A model generated the notes under the pieces. The model saw nothing but the letters and a program-made list of their open reading frames with translations, was not told the origin of the DNA and searched no databases. This document shows, one piece after another, positions 63,322 to 64,000 of a stretch of 64,000 nucleotides of DNA; the stretch's first letter is position 1, and each line of letters starts with the position of its first letter. Location: assembly GCF_900112425.1 (NCBI RefSeq), contig NZ_FOLP01000002.1, forward strand, positions 186,001 to 250,000, written 5' to 3'. Made by a program: the position numbers and the translations under genes. The stretch comes from Variovorax sp. OK212 (GTDB taxonomy: Bacteria; Pseudomonadota; Gammaproteobacteria; Burkholderiales; Burkholderiaceae_C).

Positions 63322-63771
63322 CTAGCCTCCGCCCATGCGCTCGACGTTCGCGTTGAGCCGCTCCAGCAGCGCCGCGAGCTGCGCGACCTCATCCGCCGAG
63401 AAGCCCGCGAGCGCGTCCTGCGCGTGCGCGTCCATCAGCGCCTTGGCCCTGGGCAGGCGCTTGGCGGCCAGCGGCGTGAGCGAGATCAGGCGGCTGCGGC
63501 CGTCGTCGGGGTCGGCGACGCGCTCGACCAGGCCGTCGCGTTCCATGCGGGCCAGCAGCTGCGCCATGCTGGGCTGCTCCACCTGCGCGATGCGCGCGAG
63601 CTCGGCCTGCGACAGCGCCTTGCGCTTCTTGAGCGACACCAGCACCGGCAACTGGCCCACCGCAAAGCCGAACTCGCGCAGCCCGCCGTCGGCAATGCGC
63701 GTGAAGCCGCGCGTGATGCGGCCGATGAGCCGCAAGGGGCTGGAGTCGTGCGTGTCGGTCATGCGAGGCAT
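63322..63771 (-). CDS. MarR-family transcriptional regulator
   Basis: This 149-residue protein has the MarR winged helix (about 48-110: LSQAELARIAQVEQPSMAQLLARMERDGLVERVADPDDGRSRLISLT) between dimerisation helices. ATGs at 63771 and 63762 are both possible. It diverges from an FAD monooxygenase gene across a 62-base region with two identical 12-base palindromes, so it probably represses that gene and itself, relieved by an aromatic ligand. Its stop converges with the peroxidase gene. Confidence 0.92.
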   Translation of the reverse strand: MPRMTDTHDSSPLRLIGRITRGFTRIADGGLREFGFAVGQLPVLVSLKKRKALSQAELARIAQVEQPSMAQLLARMERDGLVERVADPDDGRSRLISLTPLAAKRLPRAKALMDAHAQDALAGFSADEVAQLAALLERLNANVERMGGG

Positions 63772-63780
63772 TCTATCTTC

Positions 63781-63814
63781 ATAGGCTCCTATGCTAATAT
63801 AAATAGGAACCTAT
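63781..63814. promoter_or_regulatory. Twin MarR operator candidates with a -10 between
   Basis: ATAGG-CT-CCTAT (63781-63792) and ATAGG-AA-CCTAT (63803-63814) are palindromes of the same half-sites, 22 bases apart start to start, so they sit on the same helix face. TAATAT at 63795-63800, between them, can serve as a -10 for the rightward monooxygenase gene. Binding by the divergent MarR protein is the natural reading. Confidence 0.8.
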
Positions 63815-63833
63815 CCTTCATGGAGCCTTTCGA

Positions 63834-64000
63834 ATGCCCCGCCTGTCCACGTCTTCCACGTCTTCCATGCCTCCCGCTTCCCTCACCCCGTCCCGCATCG
63901 CCATCGTCGGCGCCGGCCCCGGCGGGCTCACGCTGGCGCGCCTGCTTCACCTGTCCGGCATCCATGCCACCGTGTTCGAGCGCGAGGCAAGCCCGCTCGC
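63834..64000 (+). CDS. FAD-dependent monooxygenase, N-terminal part (cut by window end)
   Basis: The first 55 codons are in the window. After a Ser/Thr-rich leader with 9-base repeats (CCACGTCTT twice) comes [21 protein letters not shown] followed by a strand ending FERE, the FAD-binding GxGxxG fold of PHBH/TetX-type flavoprotein monooxygenases. A good purine-rich binding site (GGAG) lies about 12 bases before the ATG. The rest of the protein and its substrate are beyond the window. It is probably repressed by the divergent MarR protein. Confidence 0.8.
   Translation, partial: MPRLSTSSTSSMPPASLTPSRIAIVGAGPGGLTLARLLHLSGIHATVFEREASPL

Overview
The window is a high-GC stretch of ordinary chromosome from a betaproteobacterium, most likely a Comamonadaceae member close to Variovorax. 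This is inferred from the codon bias, three Bug/TctC-type solute receptors beside LysR regulators, a czcICBA-RS metal-resistance cluster in Cupriavidus order, and the pmbA/darP/mog arrangement. No insertion sequence, phage, CRISPR array, rRNA or intact tRNA was seen. Coding density is very high and most neighbours are translationally coupled through 4-base stop/start overlaps.

Layout. (1) 1-4300: end of one protein, then a four-gene leftward unit of two short-chain dehydrogenase-fold enzymes, a bile-acid/sodium-symporter family transporter and a flavin monooxygenase. (2) 4435-8458: pmbA divergent from darP, mog and an unrecognised gene. (3) 8462-21556: heavy-metal block with leftward czcI-C-B-A, divergent czcR-S with a palindrome between them, a CPA2 antiporter, and a Zn/Cd/Pb P-type ATPase divergent from its MerR regulator. 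(4) 21563-25907: LysR regulator, Bug receptor, amidase, class II aldolase. (5) 25969-32173: cysE, trmJ, suhB, a FUSC membrane protein and an MscS channel. (6) 32258-43417: the most interesting locus. A Fur-box-like site, an ECF sigma factor and FecR-type anti-sigma precede a TonB heme receptor, two secreted repeat proteins with GlyGly-CTERM tails, a heme oxygenase, a GspN-type protein, a DUF454 membrane protein and a rhombosortase. The last four genes are each coupled by 4-base overlaps. (7) 43596-49595: small hypothetical proteins, a NarL-type response regulator/sensor kinase pair, a DUF418 membrane protein. (8) 49672-54304: LysR regulator, two Bug receptors, sulfatase. (9) 54313-56470: a visibly lower-GC patch with small orphan genes and strong hairpins, then a DUF3883-like protein. 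(10) 56738-64000: HDOD protein, SDR/AraC pair, secreted phosphoesterase with a clear terminator, di-heme peroxidase, and a MarR regulator divergent from an FAD monooxygenase cut by the window end.

How it fits together. Region 6 reads as an iron-starvation module. Extracellular heme is sensed through the STN domain of the receptor, FecR and the ECF factor. Heme is imported by the TonB receptor and opened by heme oxygenase. Two putative surface proteins would be exported, perhaps by type II secretion (GspN), and processed at their C-termini by the rhombosortase encoded at the end of the same unit. The link between heme uptake and a dedicated rhombosortase/GlyGly-CTERM system is the main candidate for an undescribed system. 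Region 3 is a complete metal efflux set covering periplasm-to-outside (CzcCBA) and cytoplasm-to-periplasm (P-type ATPase) steps.

Short tandem repeats of about 9 bases recur in genes and spacers throughout the window.
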